NCBI RefSeq assembly: GCF_900115495.1
Contig: NZ_FOWR01000016.1
Span: 1-64,000 of the forward strand
DNA length: 64,000 bases
Direction: 5' to 3'
Source: Enterovibrio norvegicus DSM 15893
GTDB lineage: Bacteria > Pseudomonadota > Gammaproteobacteria > Enterobacterales > Vibrionaceae
Part shown: positions 30,885 through 41,521 of the stretch, piece after piece
Layout of the letters: each line of letters opens with the position of its first letter
Position numbering within the stretch: position 1 is the stretch's first letter
Position numbers and translations under genes: made by a program
Notes under the pieces: model-generated
What the model was told of the DNA's origin: nothing
Databases searched by the model: none
What the model saw: the letters and a program-made list of their open reading frames with translations, nothing else

Positions 30885-30911
30885 GGGGCCTGAGTTCATC
30901 AGGCTCCTTTT
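30885..30911 (+). terminator. Terminator of degQ
   Basis: A 9-bp stem with one G-U pair (GGGGCCTGA at 30885-30893 and TCAGGCTCC at 30899-30907) is followed by TTTT. It lies 20 bp after the degQ stop. Confidence 0.8.
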
Positions 30912-30984
30912 CCCTCTCTACTCATGTCCACATTTCAGTGTTATGCTCATCGACTTAATATCAACGAGATGATTGAGGAGTAGC

Positions 30985-32049
30985 ATGCTAGCTTTTATGA
31001 CGCGTTCCGTCGTTTATGGCGGCCTTATCGCCGCACTTTTACTGCTGGCTATTCCGTCCCTTCGCACGGGTCAATTGGTCTCGGACGCGACCCTTTCGCA
31101 ATTTGAACCCGATGCCTCCTTGGTGTCTTACAACTATGCCGTTAGACGCGCCTCCCCTGCCGTCGTCAACATTTATACCCGTCGTTACAGCAGTGAAAAT
31201 CGTCTGCAGCTCAATGCTGAAGGGCTAGGCTCTGGCGTGATCATGAGCGACAAAGGGTACATAGTGACGAACTATCACGTTGTCGCTCGCGCGGATCAAA
31301 TCATCGTCGCGTTACAAGATGGACGGATCAGCACAGCGCAGTTAGTGGGTAAAGATCAACGTACCGATCTTGCCGTGCTCAAAGTGGATCTTGAAAGCCT
31401 TCCAGTGATCCCCTTCAACGACAGCTACGATCCTGCTGTCGGTGATGTTGTACTCGCCATTGGTAACCCCTACAACCTTGGGCAAACCACCACTTTTGGC
31501 ATCATCTCTGCCACTGGTCGTCCTGGCATGAGCTTTAATCGTCAACAAGATTTCCTGCAAACCGATGCGGCTATTAACCGTGGTAATTCTGGCGGTGCAT
31601 TGGTGAATAGTCGCGGCGAACTTGTTGGTATCAATACCGCCTCTTTCCAACAAGCAACGGACATCGAAACCTACGGCATTTCTTTCGCTATCCCCTACTC
31701 GCTCACCGTTAAAATCATGCAAAAACTGATTGCTGATGGACGCGTTATCCGCGGCTACATTGGCGTTGATGGCCGAGAAGTGAACCCTGTGATGGCACGT
31801 TTACTTGATGCTGAACAGCTAAGCGGCGTGATGGTGGCGGCAGTTGAGCCAAATGGCCCAGCAGATCGTTCAGGGCTGCGCACTAATGACTTGATCATAG
31901 AGATCAACAATCAACCCATTCATGGTTTTAGAAACGCACTCGATATTGTGGCTGATATTCGCCCAGGCACGGTTGTGCCGTTTAAAGTGATTCGAGAAGG
32001 TAACACCATGGAGTTGATGGTGACGATTGGAGAAGAGCCCGTTCGATAG
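30985..32049 (+). CDS. degS: Inner-membrane site-1 protease DegS
   Basis: Membrane-anchored serine protease that senses unfolded porins and makes the first cut in anti-sigma factor RseA, so starting the sigma-E response. The N-terminal anchor (about residues 9-24) is followed by the protease domain with His98 (VTNYHV), Asp128 (RTDLAVLK) and Ser202 (RGNSGGAL). One C-terminal PDZ domain completes it. The start is the ATG at 30985, behind GAGGAG at 30975-30980. 354 residues. The single PDZ and retained anchor separate it from DegQ. Confidence 0.96.
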   Translation: MLAFMTRSVVYGGLIAALLLLAIPSLRTGQLVSDATLSQFEPDASLVSYNYAVRRASPAVVNIYTRRYSSENRLQLNAEGLGSGVIMSDKGYIVTNYHVVARADQIIVALQDGRISTAQLVGKDQRTDLAVLKVDLESLPVIPFNDSYDPAVGDVVLAIGNPYNLGQTTTFGIISATGRPGMSFNRQQDFLQTDAAINRGNSGGALVNSRGELVGINTASFQQATDIETYGISFAIPYSLTVKIMQKLIADGRVIRGYIGVDGREVNPVMARLLDAEQLSGVMVAAVEPNGPADRSGLRTNDLIIEINNQPIHGFRNALDIVADIRPGTVVPFKVIREGNTMELMVTIGEEPVR

Positions 32050-32120
32050 CCGCGTGTTTCATGATGACTGTCTGCGCGCAGGCATTTGCGTAAAGCCACA
32101 CTCACCAAACTAAACAGACA

Positions 32121-32147
32121 AAAAAAGGTCGCCTCGGCGACCTTTTT
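32121..32147. terminator. Bidirectional terminator between degS and murA
   Basis: A stem GGTCGCC/GGCGACC (32127-32133 and 32136-32142) has six A before and five T after it. It serves convergent degS and murA. Confidence 0.92.
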
Positions 32148-32185
32148 GTTTTTATGGCACATCACCTTTCGGTTAGCAGCAACCG

Positions 32186-33718
<1,533 letters not shown>

Positions 33719-33722
<4 letters not shown>

Positions 33723-34042
33723 TCCTCATCAACCAGTGTGTTATCACCGGTAAATAGACTATCTACATTACTCAGTTGCAGCAGCACAGTAAGCTGAGCA
33801 GGCACATGACAAAGCGTCAGTGCTTGCCCATTGTCTTTGAACTGCTGATGCAAATGGAGCAACATCGCCATCCCTGCCGAATCCACGCGCTTCACCTCTG
33901 AAAGATTGAGAGTGACAGCACTTTCCTTTGGAAACCAATCGGCAAGGCGGCTCCAAAATGGTGGAACTGTGTCACGATCAAGCTCTCCTGACAAGCAGTA
34001 ATGGCCATTTGTGTCTTTACGCCACGCTAATGGCTCACTCAC
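33719..34042 (-). CDS. mlaB: Phospholipid transport system STAS-domain protein MlaB
   Basis: Cytoplasmic STAS protein that stabilises the MlaFE ABC transporter core. 107 residues. The STAS segment is [23 protein letters not shown], with the conserved DSAGM turn. It overlaps both mlaC and ibaG by 4 bp, which suggests tight coupling. Confidence 0.94.
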
Positions 34043-34683
34043 GATGCACCTTCACTTTTGCTGATCGGTTTTTTAGCACGCGTCTCTAGCTCAGCAGCGA
34101 CGGCTTCAACGCCATTTTTGCGTAATTGACCACTCCACTCGCTCGCTTTTGTATTCAGCATACTTACGCCTTCAACCTGAACGTCAAACCCCTGCCACTC
34201 ATCGGTTTTGCGATTTTTGCGCAGTTTAAAGTCTAGGCGAATTGGCGGGCGGGCGTTGTCTGTAATATCAACCCGAACAGACACAACTTTGCGTTTAGGA
34301 TCAATCGTCTTCACTGGCTCAACAGTAACAAGCTGATCGGTATATTCCGTTAAGATTTGCGCATACGACGCCACCAGATATTCATAAAACGCGTCAGTAA
34401 ACAGGTCGCGCTCTTCTTTCGATGCTTTTCTGGCTTGAGAACCGAGTACCTTCAATGCCGCATAGCGAACATTGATGTACGGCATGAGTTCTTCTTTCAC
34501 AACAGCACGCAGTAGCTCAGGGTTTTCCTGATACGCGTCTTTATCTTTCTTCAATCGGCTGAATGCATTCTCTGCTACACCATTGATCAAAAGGTAAGGA
34601 TTACTTGCATCTACCGCTGCCATACTTACCGACGACACCATCATCGTGATGGCAGCCATCGCTAGCGTTATCCATTTTTTCAT
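34039..34683 (-). CDS. mlaC: Periplasmic phospholipid-binding protein MlaC
   Basis: Soluble periplasmic shuttle between the outer-membrane MlaA complex and inner-membrane MlaFEDB. A signal peptide (about residues 1-22) precedes the MlaC fold; visible family segments are KEELMPYINVRYAALKVLG and VEPVKTIDPKRKVVSVRVDI. 214 residues. It is 6 bp after mlaD. Confidence 0.96.
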   Translation of the reverse strand: MKKWITLAMAAITMMVSSVSMAAVDASNPYLLINGVAENAFSRLKKDKDAYQENPELLRAVVKEELMPYINVRYAALKVLGSQARKASKEERDLFTDAFYEYLVASYAQILTEYTDQLVTVEPVKTIDPKRKVVSVRVDITDNARPPIRLDFKLRKNRKTDEWQGFDVQVEGVSMLNTKASEWSGQLRKNGVEAVAAELETRAKKPISKSEGAS

Positions 34684-34689
34684 CGCTAT

Positions 34690-35166
34690 TTACTCCTTGT
34701 CGCTGCCAACGCTGTAAAGGAACTGACCAATCAAATCCTCTAGCACGAGCGCGGAACGTGTATCTTCCAGCAAATCACCGTCTTGTAGAACATCGATGTC
34801 TTCATCCAAAAAACCTGGTCGAATGCCAATGAATTGCTCGCCAAGTAACCCTGAGGTCAAAATGGCGGCAGAACTGCTTTCAGGGAAGAAACCGTACTTA
34901 CGTTCAATTTCCAATGTTACCGATGGCACATAATCGGGCGCAGTTAATGAGATGTCACTAACACGACCCACAACAACGCCGCCCACTTTCACCGGCGAGC
35001 GAACTTTTAATCCACCGATATCATCAAAGTGCGCTTCCAGCGTGTAATAGTCTGAGCGAGAGAAGCTCTTCACATCTGCAACTTGAAAGATAAGCATCAG
35101 CACAGCTGCAATGCCTGCCAATACAAAAGTGCCTACCCAAAATTCTGTTTTACGATTCTGTTGCAT
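34690..35166 (-). CDS. mlaD: Phospholipid transport system MCE-domain protein MlaD
   Basis: Inner-membrane-anchored MCE protein that forms a hexameric lipid channel on the transporter. One N-terminal helix (about residues 9-26) is followed by the MCE domain with ARF-type conserved VRSPVKVGGVVVGRVSDI and LGEQFIGIRPG. 158 residues, normal for MlaD. Confidence 0.97.
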   Translation of the reverse strand: MQQNRKTEFWVGTFVLAGIAAVLMLIFQVADVKSFSRSDYYTLEAHFDDIGGLKVRSPVKVGGVVVGRVSDISLTAPDYVPSVTLEIERKYGFFPESSSAAILTSGLLGEQFIGIRPGFLDEDIDVLQDGDLLEDTRSALVLEDLIGQFLYSVGSDKE

Positions 35167-35170
35167 TTAA

Positions 35171-35953
35171 CTAGCTCCCAAACATCAGCGCGGTAAGAAT
35201 AAAATCCAAACCCAACACTGCTAACGACGAATGCACGACGGTACGTGTGGTGGCACGGCTGATCCCTTCTGATGTGGGGATGGCATCGTAACCATTAAAA
35301 AGTGCTATCCAAGTGACGGTGATAGCAAACACCACACACTTGATGAATGACTGGCCAATGTCATAGCCCAACTCAACGGAGGACTGCATGACGGACCAAT
35401 AGCTGCCATAATCGATGCCTTTCCAATCGACACCCACAAGCTGTCCGCCCCAGATCCCAATCATCATGAAAATCATCGCAAGGAGCGGCATTGAAATCAC
35501 ACCCGCCCAAAAGCGTGGCGCGATAACGCGACGAAGTGGATCGACAGCCATCATTTCTAAGCTTGAAAGTTGTTCGGTGGTTTTCATCAAACCGATTTCA
35601 GCCGTCAACGCTGAACCGGCTCGCCCCGCGAACAGCAGCGCAGTCACAACAGGCCCCAGTTCACGAAGCAACGACAATGCAACCATTTGCCCTAGTGAGC
35701 TTTCTGCGCCGAAATCTGCCAACACAAGGTAGCCTTGTAGGCTTAATACCATGCCAATAAAAAGGCCAGATACCATAATGATGGCGAGTGAGCGCACACC
35801 CACGGAATACAGTTGAGTAATTAGCAGCGGGAACATTTTCTTGGGCTGCGGTTTACCCACTAAGGCGCCAAGCAACACAAAGGTTGCGCGACCCATTGTT
35901 CGCGACACCGCCATGGTGCGAGCACCTAGCGCTTGAACCATATTCACGATCAC
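35171..35953 (-). CDS. mlaE: Phospholipid ABC transporter permease MlaE
   Basis: Membrane subunit of the Mla ABC transporter. 260 residues with five to six hydrophobic segments. Family signatures include [25 protein letters not shown] and [20 protein letters not shown]. It lies between mlaF (4-bp overlap) and mlaD. Confidence 0.97.
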   Translation of the reverse strand: MIVNMVQALGARTMAVSRTMGRATFVLLGALVGKPQPKKMFPLLITQLYSVGVRSLAIIMVSGLFIGMVLSLQGYLVLADFGAESSLGQMVALSLLRELGPVVTALLFAGRAGSALTAEIGLMKTTEQLSSLEMMAVDPLRRVIAPRFWAGVISMPLLAMIFMMIGIWGGQLVGVDWKGIDYGSYWSVMQSSVELGYDIGQSFIKCVVFAITVTWIALFNGYDAIPTSEGISRATTRTVVHSSLAVLGLDFILTALMFGS

Positions 35954-36747
35954 GAGAACAGCTCCTGTGTAATATCACTGGCAGGATAACGGAAAGGCAC
36001 GGGCCCATCGGCATCGCCTTTGAGAAATTGACTCACGCGAGGATCGGGATTGTCACGCAAAGATTGTGGTGAACCTGATGCAATGATTTTACCGTTTGCC
36101 AAAAGGTAAACATGATCAGCAATGCTCATCACTTCTGGTACATCATGCGAAACGACAATAGAGGTTAACCCCAATGCTTGGTTGAAGTTACGGATCAATG
36201 AAACCAACACGCCCATAGTGATAGGGTCTTGCCCAACGAACGGCTCATCAAACATGATGAGTTCCGGATCAAGCGCGATGGCGCGGGCAAGTGCAGCTCG
36301 GCGTGCCATTCCACCAGACAAGCTGCTCGGCATCAATTTCGATGCACCACGTAGCCCAACTGCTTCCAGCTTCAGCAATACAATGGTTTTGATAAGAGAT
36401 TCAGGCAGTTCAGTGTGCTCACGAAGTGGGTACGCCACATTGTCGAACACTGTCATATCAGTGAACAACGCACCTGACTGAAAAAGCATACTCATGCGTT
36501 TACGCGCTTCGAAAAGCTTACTGCGTGACAAGGTAGGAATGTCATGACCGGCGAATTCAATGCGCCCGCTGTCTGGCTGAAGTTGACCCCCGATCAATCT
36601 CAATAGCGTCGTTTTACCGATACCTGATGGACCCATGATCGCTGTGACCTTGCCCACTGGCACCGTTAAACTTACATTGTCGAAAATAACCCTCTCATCC
36701 CGAGAAAAGGTTAGGTTGCTGATCTCAACCAGATTTTTAGGGCTCAT
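35950..36747 (-). CDS. mlaF: Phospholipid ABC transporter ATPase MlaF
   Basis: Cytoplasmic ATPase of the Mla transporter that keeps the outer-membrane outer leaflet free of phospholipid. It shows Walker [14 protein letters not shown] near residue 39, the signature [16 protein letters not shown] near residue 143, Walker [15 protein letters not shown] near residue 162, and the switch histidine in VVSHDVPE. 265 residues. First gene of the operon, with a good promoter upstream. Confidence 0.98.
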   Translation of the reverse strand: MSPKNLVEISNLTFSRDERVIFDNVSLTVPVGKVTAIMGPSGIGKTTLLRLIGGQLQPDSGRIEFAGHDIPTLSRSKLFEARKRMSMLFQSGALFTDMTVFDNVAYPLREHTELPESLIKTIVLLKLEAVGLRGASKLMPSSLSGGMARRAALARAIALDPELIMFDEPFVGQDPITMGVLVSLIRNFNQALGLTSIVVSHDVPEVMSIADHVYLLANGKIIASGSPQSLRDNPDPRVSQFLKGDADGPVPFRYPASDITQELFS

Positions 36748-37133
36748 AGCAGGGCCTTCGGTGGTGATTCATTCACGAGTTAAGTGGCTGATCATAGAGT
36801 GAGTGTGCGTGCAAAACAAGTAATTGCACAGTATTCATTTGCAATTTTTTGGTCAAGTATTCAACAGCGTTTAATGACGCTTTGTCTTTATATATATGCA
36901 CTTTTTCAATTTAAAAGGCCTCCGACGAAGCACCTTGACGCAAAAGTTGGATGAAAGGCAATGAAACGCAAGGATTCGAAACAGAAAACCCGTGTGATTG
37001 AACAAAACACAACATCGCCGAAATTACGTGTCCATATCCGTCATTAGTACGCCGTTTTCCTTCACATTTCTTCAATAAGCGGTCAGAATTGCGGTTCTAT
37101 ACAATTCGACAGATCCATTCAGAAGGTAATTAA
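36748..37133. other. 386-bp divergent intergenic region between mlaF and yrbG
   Basis: No gene is supported on either strand. The left part carries the mla promoter (36791-36819). The right part holds the yrbG leader, with GAAGG near 37122 as its ribosome site and a weak TATACA (37099-37104). The central 36890-37020 shows no feature I can name. Confidence 0.7.
36791..36819 (-). promoter_or_regulatory. Sigma-70 promoter of the mla operon
   Basis: On the minus strand TTGTTT (36814-36819) lies 17 bp from TATGAT (36791-36796, 5 of 6 to consensus), about 45 bp upstream of the mlaF start. Confidence 0.62.
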
Positions 37134-38096
37134 ATGTTTGAAGCGACCGCCATCCTCGTCGTCGGCCTGTGTTTGTTAGTGTGGAGCGCTGACAGATTGG
37201 TCTACGGTGCTGCCGCTATTGCCCGCAACGTTGGCATCTCCCCGCTTGTCATCGGTATGACCATTCTTGCGATGGGCAGTTCCGCACCTGAGATGGTTGT
37301 TTCCGCCACAGCAGCTCTGAGTGGCAAAACTGATACAGCTGTTGGAAATGTGCTCGGTTCAAACATTGCAAACATCGCCCTTATTCTCGGTGTTACCGCG
37401 CTTATCAAGCCCCTCTCTATCAGCTCTGGCATTATTCGACGTGAACTCCCGCTGATGCTGGGTGTCACTATCGTTGCTGGTGCGATTTTGTGGGACAACC
37501 ACTTGGGCTTTTACGAAGGCGTGCTTCTTGCTGTTCTGTTTGTCGGCTTTTTGCTTGCGATGATGAAGATTGGCAAAGAAAGTGGCGAATCCGATCCCAT
37601 GCTTGCTGAGCAAGAAGCTGAAATCCCAAATGGCGTGAGCAATGTATCTGCAGGCATTTGGGTCGTTGTCGGCCTTGTTCTCCTTATTTTCAGTGCTGAC
37701 ATGGTGGTTGAATCTGCCGTAATAATCGCAAAATCGTTTGGCATGAGTGATTTGGTGATTGGCTTGACTATCGTCGCTGTCGGCACGAGTCTGCCTGAAC
37801 TTGCAGCCTCTATCGCTGGTGTATTGAAAGGCGAAGATGACCTCGCGGTAGGAAACATCATTGGTTCAAACATCTTCAACATTCTGGCAGTAATGGGCAT
37901 TCCGGGGATTTTGAACCCTTCAATGCTTAATCCACTGGCGATGGATCGTGACTTTTATGTCATGCTCGCCGTGTCTGTTTTGTTGTTTTTGTTTGCCGTT
38001 GGTAAGTCCCGTATTATTAATCGCTGGGAAGGTATCGCGCTGCTGATTTGCTTCGTCGGCTACCAAGGCTATTTGCTTACCGATATGGCAGCATAA
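37134..38096 (+). CDS. yrbG: Calcium/sodium antiporter family protein YrbG
   Basis: Inner-membrane protein of the CaCA (calcium:cation antiporter) superfamily. Two homologous halves each carry the alpha-repeat motif: GMTILAMGSSAPEMVVSATAAL with AVGNVLGSNIANIALILG, and GLTIVAVGTSLPELAASIAGVL with AVGNIIGSNIFNILAVMG. About ten membrane segments in 320 residues. Substrate is inferred from family; the Escherichia coli homologue is poorly characterised. It heads the kds-lpt cluster as in other gammaproteobacteria. Confidence 0.93.
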   Translation: MFEATAILVVGLCLLVWSADRLVYGAAAIARNVGISPLVIGMTILAMGSSAPEMVVSATAALSGKTDTAVGNVLGSNIANIALILGVTALIKPLSISSGIIRRELPLMLGVTIVAGAILWDNHLGFYEGVLLAVLFVGFLLAMMKIGKESGESDPMLAEQEAEIPNGVSNVSAGIWVVVGLVLLIFSADMVVESAVIIAKSFGMSDLVIGLTIVAVGTSLPELAASIAGVLKGEDDLAVGNIIGSNIFNILAVMGIPGILNPSMLNPLAMDRDFYVMLAVSVLLFLFAVGKSRIINRWEGIALLICFVGYQGYLLTDMAA

Positions 38097-38108
38097 CTCG
38101 GATACGCT

Positions 38109-39077
38109 ATGACTGATTTTGATTTTCGCCAAGCTGGCACCACAGTATTGAAAACCGAACTCGATGCGATTACACAGCTCGAGCAATACATCAATGATGA
38201 CTTCGTAAAGGCATGCCAACTTATCCTGTCAGCCTCAGGAAAAGTGGTGGTAATGGGCATGGGGAAATCCGGCCACATCGGCAATAAAATTGCCGCAACC
38301 TTTGCAAGCACTGGCACCCCTTCGTTTTTCGTTCACCCAGGAGAGGCCAGCCATGGCGACTTGGGCATGATTGAAAAAGGCGATGTGGTTTTGGCGATTT
38401 CAAATTCTGGCGAAGCCTCTGAAATACTTACCTTGCTGCCTGTGGTGAAACGCCGCGGCATAGCGCTAATTTCAATGACAGGAAACCCTGCATCGACCAT
38501 GGCGCGATTGGCGCAAGTGAATTTGTGCATTAAGGTACCCAAAGAAGCCTGTCCGATCGGCCTTGCACCGACATCCAGCACCACGGCTACATTGGTGATG
38601 GGCGACGCACTTGCTGTCGCACTGATGCAAGCAAAAGGCTTCACCGCTGACGATTTCGCCCTTTCTCACCCAGGTGGTGCACTCGGGCGTAAACTGTTAC
38701 TTCGTATCTCTGATGTCATGCATGCGGGCGACAACTTGCCGACCGTACTGGTGACAGCAACGATTCGCGATGCCTTGCTTGAAGTGTCCGCAAAAGGCCT
38801 AGGCATGACCGCCGTGATTGATGATAAAGGTGCACTTTGCGGCATCTTTACCGATGGCGATTTACGTCGCCTTCTTGATCAACGCCTTGACCTTCATGAA
38901 ACCTGTATTGGCGATGTGATGGGTGAAAACCCAACCTGTGTCGATGAAGACCTACTTGCAGCCGAAGGCCTCAAGCTAATGGAAGAAAAGAAAATCAATG
39001 GTTTGCTCGTGACGCGCCAAGGTATCTTGGTGGGGGCACTTAACATGCATGATCTTCTTAAAGCAGGAGTCATGTAA
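38109..39077 (+). CDS. kdsD: D-arabinose-5-phosphate isomerase KdsD
   Basis: Converts ribulose-5-phosphate to arabinose-5-phosphate, the first step of Kdo synthesis for LPS. An N-terminal SIS domain (VVMGMGKSGHIGNKIAATFASTG near residue 46; SNSGEASEI near residue 99) is followed by two CBS domains (about 205-320). 322 residues. It overlaps kdsC by one base. Confidence 0.97.
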   Translation: MTDFDFRQAGTTVLKTELDAITQLEQYINDDFVKACQLILSASGKVVVMGMGKSGHIGNKIAATFASTGTPSFFVHPGEASHGDLGMIEKGDVVLAISNSGEASEILTLLPVVKRRGIALISMTGNPASTMARLAQVNLCIKVPKEACPIGLAPTSSTTATLVMGDALAVALMQAKGFTADDFALSHPGGALGRKLLLRISDVMHAGDNLPTVLVTATIRDALLEVSAKGLGMTAVIDDKGALCGIFTDGDLRRLLDQRLDLHETCIGDVMGENPTCVDEDLLAAEGLKLMEEKKINGLLVTRQGILVGALNMHDLLKAGVM

Positions 39078-39664
39078 TGCAAGAGAACTCAAACAACACC
39101 ATGGCAACCGAAAACACCGTCGATACCCTTTACGGACCTGTCGCGAAACGTGTTTTTGATGTAGCCGCTGGCATTAAGCTGTTGATTTGCGATGTTGATG
39201 GCGTCTTTTCAGATGGCCGTATTTACATGGGCAACGATGGCGAAGAGCTGAAAACATTCCACACTCGCGACGGGTATGGCATTAAATCGCTCATGAATGC
39301 AGGCATTGAAATCGCCGTGATCACAGGGAGAAAGTCCGCCATTGTAGAGCGTCGAATGTCAGCGTTAGGCATTAAACACATCTACCAAGGCCAAGACGAC
39401 AAAGCCACTGCATACCAAGATTTGGTCGCACAACTGGGGATCCCAGCAGAAGCGACCGCATATATTGGTGACGACCTTATTGATTGGCCTGTTATGTCAT
39501 GTGTAGGCTTGTCTGTCTGTGTGAAAGATGGCCACCTCTTACTGGCAAAACGTGCCGACTTGGTTACACGTATCCCCGGCGGTTATGGCGCAGTACGTGA
39601 AGTGTGTGACCTGATTCTAGAAGCCCGTGGCGAGCTCGATGCGCACAAGGGATTAAGCATATGA
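39077..39664 (+). CDS. kdsC: 3-deoxy-D-manno-octulosonate 8-phosphate phosphatase KdsC
   Basis: HAD-superfamily phosphatase of the Kdo pathway. The nucleophile motif is LLICDVDGVFSDG (near residue 34), motif II is ITGRKSAIVERR, and motif III/IV is YIGDDLIDWPVM. 195 residues, slightly long at the N-terminus compared with the enzyme core. The start shares one base with kdsD, and the stop overlaps the lptC ATG. Confidence 0.97.
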   Translation: MQENSNNTMATENTVDTLYGPVAKRVFDVAAGIKLLICDVDGVFSDGRIYMGNDGEELKTFHTRDGYGIKSLMNAGIEIAVITGRKSAIVERRMSALGIKHIYQGQDDKATAYQDLVAQLGIPAEATAYIGDDLIDWPVMSCVGLSVCVKDGHLLLAKRADLVTRIPGGYGAVREVCDLILEARGELDAHKGLSI

Positions 39665-40227
39665 TGCTGCAACGCCTTTGCATTGTGGCATTGCTCGGCA
39701 TCTGCAGTTATGCAGGTTATTACCTGCTTGGCCAGCACTACCTCGACACAGAAGCACAAGTCACACCCGATGCAGAAAAGCCACTGTTCACTGGTGATGA
39801 CATTAAGTCCACCAGCTACAACGAGCAAGGCATTCGTAGTTACACGCTCGATTCTAGCCATATTGAACATTATCAAAAGCTAGACGAAACGCATTTTAAT
39901 GAACCTGTGTTGTGGACGTTTAGCGACGGTATCGCAGAAGAATGGCGGGTTAGCTCGAATTTTGCCGTCTTAGAAAACGGTCGTTATCTAGTGATGACAG
40001 GACGCGTCCGGATCTTTAACCTATTGCCTAATGCGCAAATTAAAGTCGTGACGACAGACGAATTGACACTCGACCTTACTAGCCGGGATTTTTGGTCGGA
40101 CAAAGAAACTGAAATTACCGGTGTAGGCTTTCAAACCCACGGACAGCGGGTGAAAGGCAATTTTGGCTCCCATCAGATGGAACTGATCGAACAAGTGAAA
40201 AGTAGATATGAACAAAAAACTCAATAA
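39661..40227 (+). CDS. lptC: LPS export system protein LptC
   Basis: Bitopic inner-membrane protein that passes LPS from LptB2FG to LptA. An N-terminal transmembrane helix (about residues 5-22) is followed by a periplasmic OstA-like jellyroll domain. 188 residues. It overlaps kdsC by 4 bp and lptA by 20 bp, so the three are probably translationally coupled. Sequence identity to characterised LptC is modest; context decides the call. Confidence 0.95.
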   Translation: MMLQRLCIVALLGICSYAGYYLLGQHYLDTEAQVTPDAEKPLFTGDDIKSTSYNEQGIRSYTLDSSHIEHYQKLDETHFNEPVLWTFSDGIAEEWRVSSNFAVLENGRYLVMTGRVRIFNLLPNAQIKVVTTDELTLDLTSRDFWSDKETEITGVGFQTHGQRVKGNFGSHQMELIEQVKSRYEQKTQ

Positions 40228-40714
40228 TATTTTCGCCTTTCTACTGCTCCTCATTTCGGGTAGTGCATTTGCGCTAACCAGTGATTCTGAACAACCTATT
40301 TATATTGATTCAGACACGCAGAATTTGGATCTAAAAACCAATACCGTCATCTTCACGGGTAATGTGTATTTGCGCCAAGGTTCAATCCGCTTACACGCAA
40401 ATAAGGTGGTTGTCACTCGCCCTAGTGGCAGTGAAGGAACCGAAATCATTGATGCTTATGGCAAACCTGCTACGTTCGAACAAACCATGGACGACGGCAA
40501 AAAAATCAATGGTGAAGCATTTGACCTTCAATATGAAGTCGCAAAAAGCTTCCTAAAAATGCGTAATCAAGCTGTGCTCACCCAAGAAGGTGGCAACAAG
40601 GTAGAAGGTCAATTGATTACCTACCAAATCGACAAACAGCAGTTGGTTGCTGAAAGCGACTCTAACGGTCGTGTTACCACCATTTTGCAGCCGCAAACAA
40701 AACAAAAGAACTAA
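40208..40714 (+). CDS. lptA: LPS periplasmic bridge protein LptA
   Basis: Periplasmic OstA-fold protein that polymerises into the bridge carrying LPS to the outer membrane. A signal peptide (about residues 1-23, ending SAFA) precedes the repeat-rich beta jellyroll; DSDTQNLDLKTNTVIFTGNV is the typical first strand. 168 residues. It lies inside the LPS export cluster and starts within the end of lptC. Confidence 0.96.
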   Translation: MNKKLNNIFAFLLLLISGSAFALTSDSEQPIYIDSDTQNLDLKTNTVIFTGNVYLRQGSIRLHANKVVVTRPSGSEGTEIIDAYGKPATFEQTMDDGKKINGEAFDLQYEVAKSFLKMRNQAVLTQEGGNKVEGQLITYQIDKQQLVAESDSNGRVTTILQPQTKQKN

Positions 40715-40720
40715 CACTTC

Positions 40721-41446
40721 ATGGCCATACTTACCGCTAAGAACCTCGCGAAAAGCTATAACGGACGCAAAGTCGTTACCGACGTTAGCCTTGAAGTTAA
40801 ATCCGGCGAAATCGTTGGATTGCTTGGCCCAAACGGAGCGGGGAAAACCACCTCTTTCTATATGATTGTGGGCTTGGTCGCACGCGACGAAGGCTCAATT
40901 CACATTGATGATACCGACATCAGTATTCAACCCATGCACAATCGTTCTCGTATGGGTATTGGCTATTTACCGCAAGAAGCGTCTATCTTTCGTAAGCTGA
41001 GTGTTTACGACAATTTAATGGCGGTTTTGCAGACGCGTTCAGAAATGACCAAAGAAGAGCGTCAGGATAAAGCGGAAGACTTGCTCGAAGAGTTTAACAT
41101 TCAGCACATTAGAAACAGCATGGGTATGGCACTCTCTGGTGGTGAACGTCGCCGCGTCGAGATTGCTCGAGCGCTGGCCGCGAACCCTAAGTTCATCTTG
41201 CTTGATGAACCGTTTGCCGGTGTTGACCCGATTTCCGTTATCGACATTAAAAAGATCATTGAGCATCTTCGCGATCGTGGTTTGGGTGTGTTAATTACCG
41301 ATCACAACGTACGTGAGACACTGAGTGTGTGTGAACACGCCTATATTGTGAGTCAGGGACATTTGATTGCTCATGGCACGCCTGATGAAGTCCTTAACGA
41401 TGAACATGTAAAACGTGTCTATCTTGGCGACCAGTTCAGGCTATAG
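40721..41446 (+). CDS. lptB: LPS export ABC transporter ATPase LptB
   Basis: Cytoplasmic ATPase that powers LPS extraction with LptF and LptG, which are not encoded in this window. It has Walker [17 protein letters not shown] near residue 37, signature [16 protein letters not shown] near residue 139, Walker [14 protein letters not shown] near residue 158, and switch ITDHNVRE. 241 residues. It is 6 bp after lptA. Confidence 0.98.
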   Translation: MAILTAKNLAKSYNGRKVVTDVSLEVKSGEIVGLLGPNGAGKTTSFYMIVGLVARDEGSIHIDDTDISIQPMHNRSRMGIGYLPQEASIFRKLSVYDNLMAVLQTRSEMTKEERQDKAEDLLEEFNIQHIRNSMGMALSGGERRRVEIARALAANPKFILLDEPFAGVDPISVIDIKKIIEHLRDRGLGVLITDHNVRETLSVCEHAYIVSQGHLIAHGTPDEVLNDEHVKRVYLGDQFRL

Positions 41447-41452
41447 TTAAAA

Positions 41453-41474
41453 GTAACGGTTGGCGAATCGTTAC
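41453..41474 (+). other. Small inverted repeat between lptB and rpoN
   Basis: GTAACG (41453-41458) and CGTTAC (41469-41474) form a 6-bp stem with a 10-nt loop in the 75-bp gap. No T-run follows, so it is not a classical terminator. Its function is unknown. Confidence 0.4.
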
Positions 41475-41521
41475 AACAACAAGCACTGATAATTTAAAAT
41501 AGGAAAGGTGCCAGAATAACT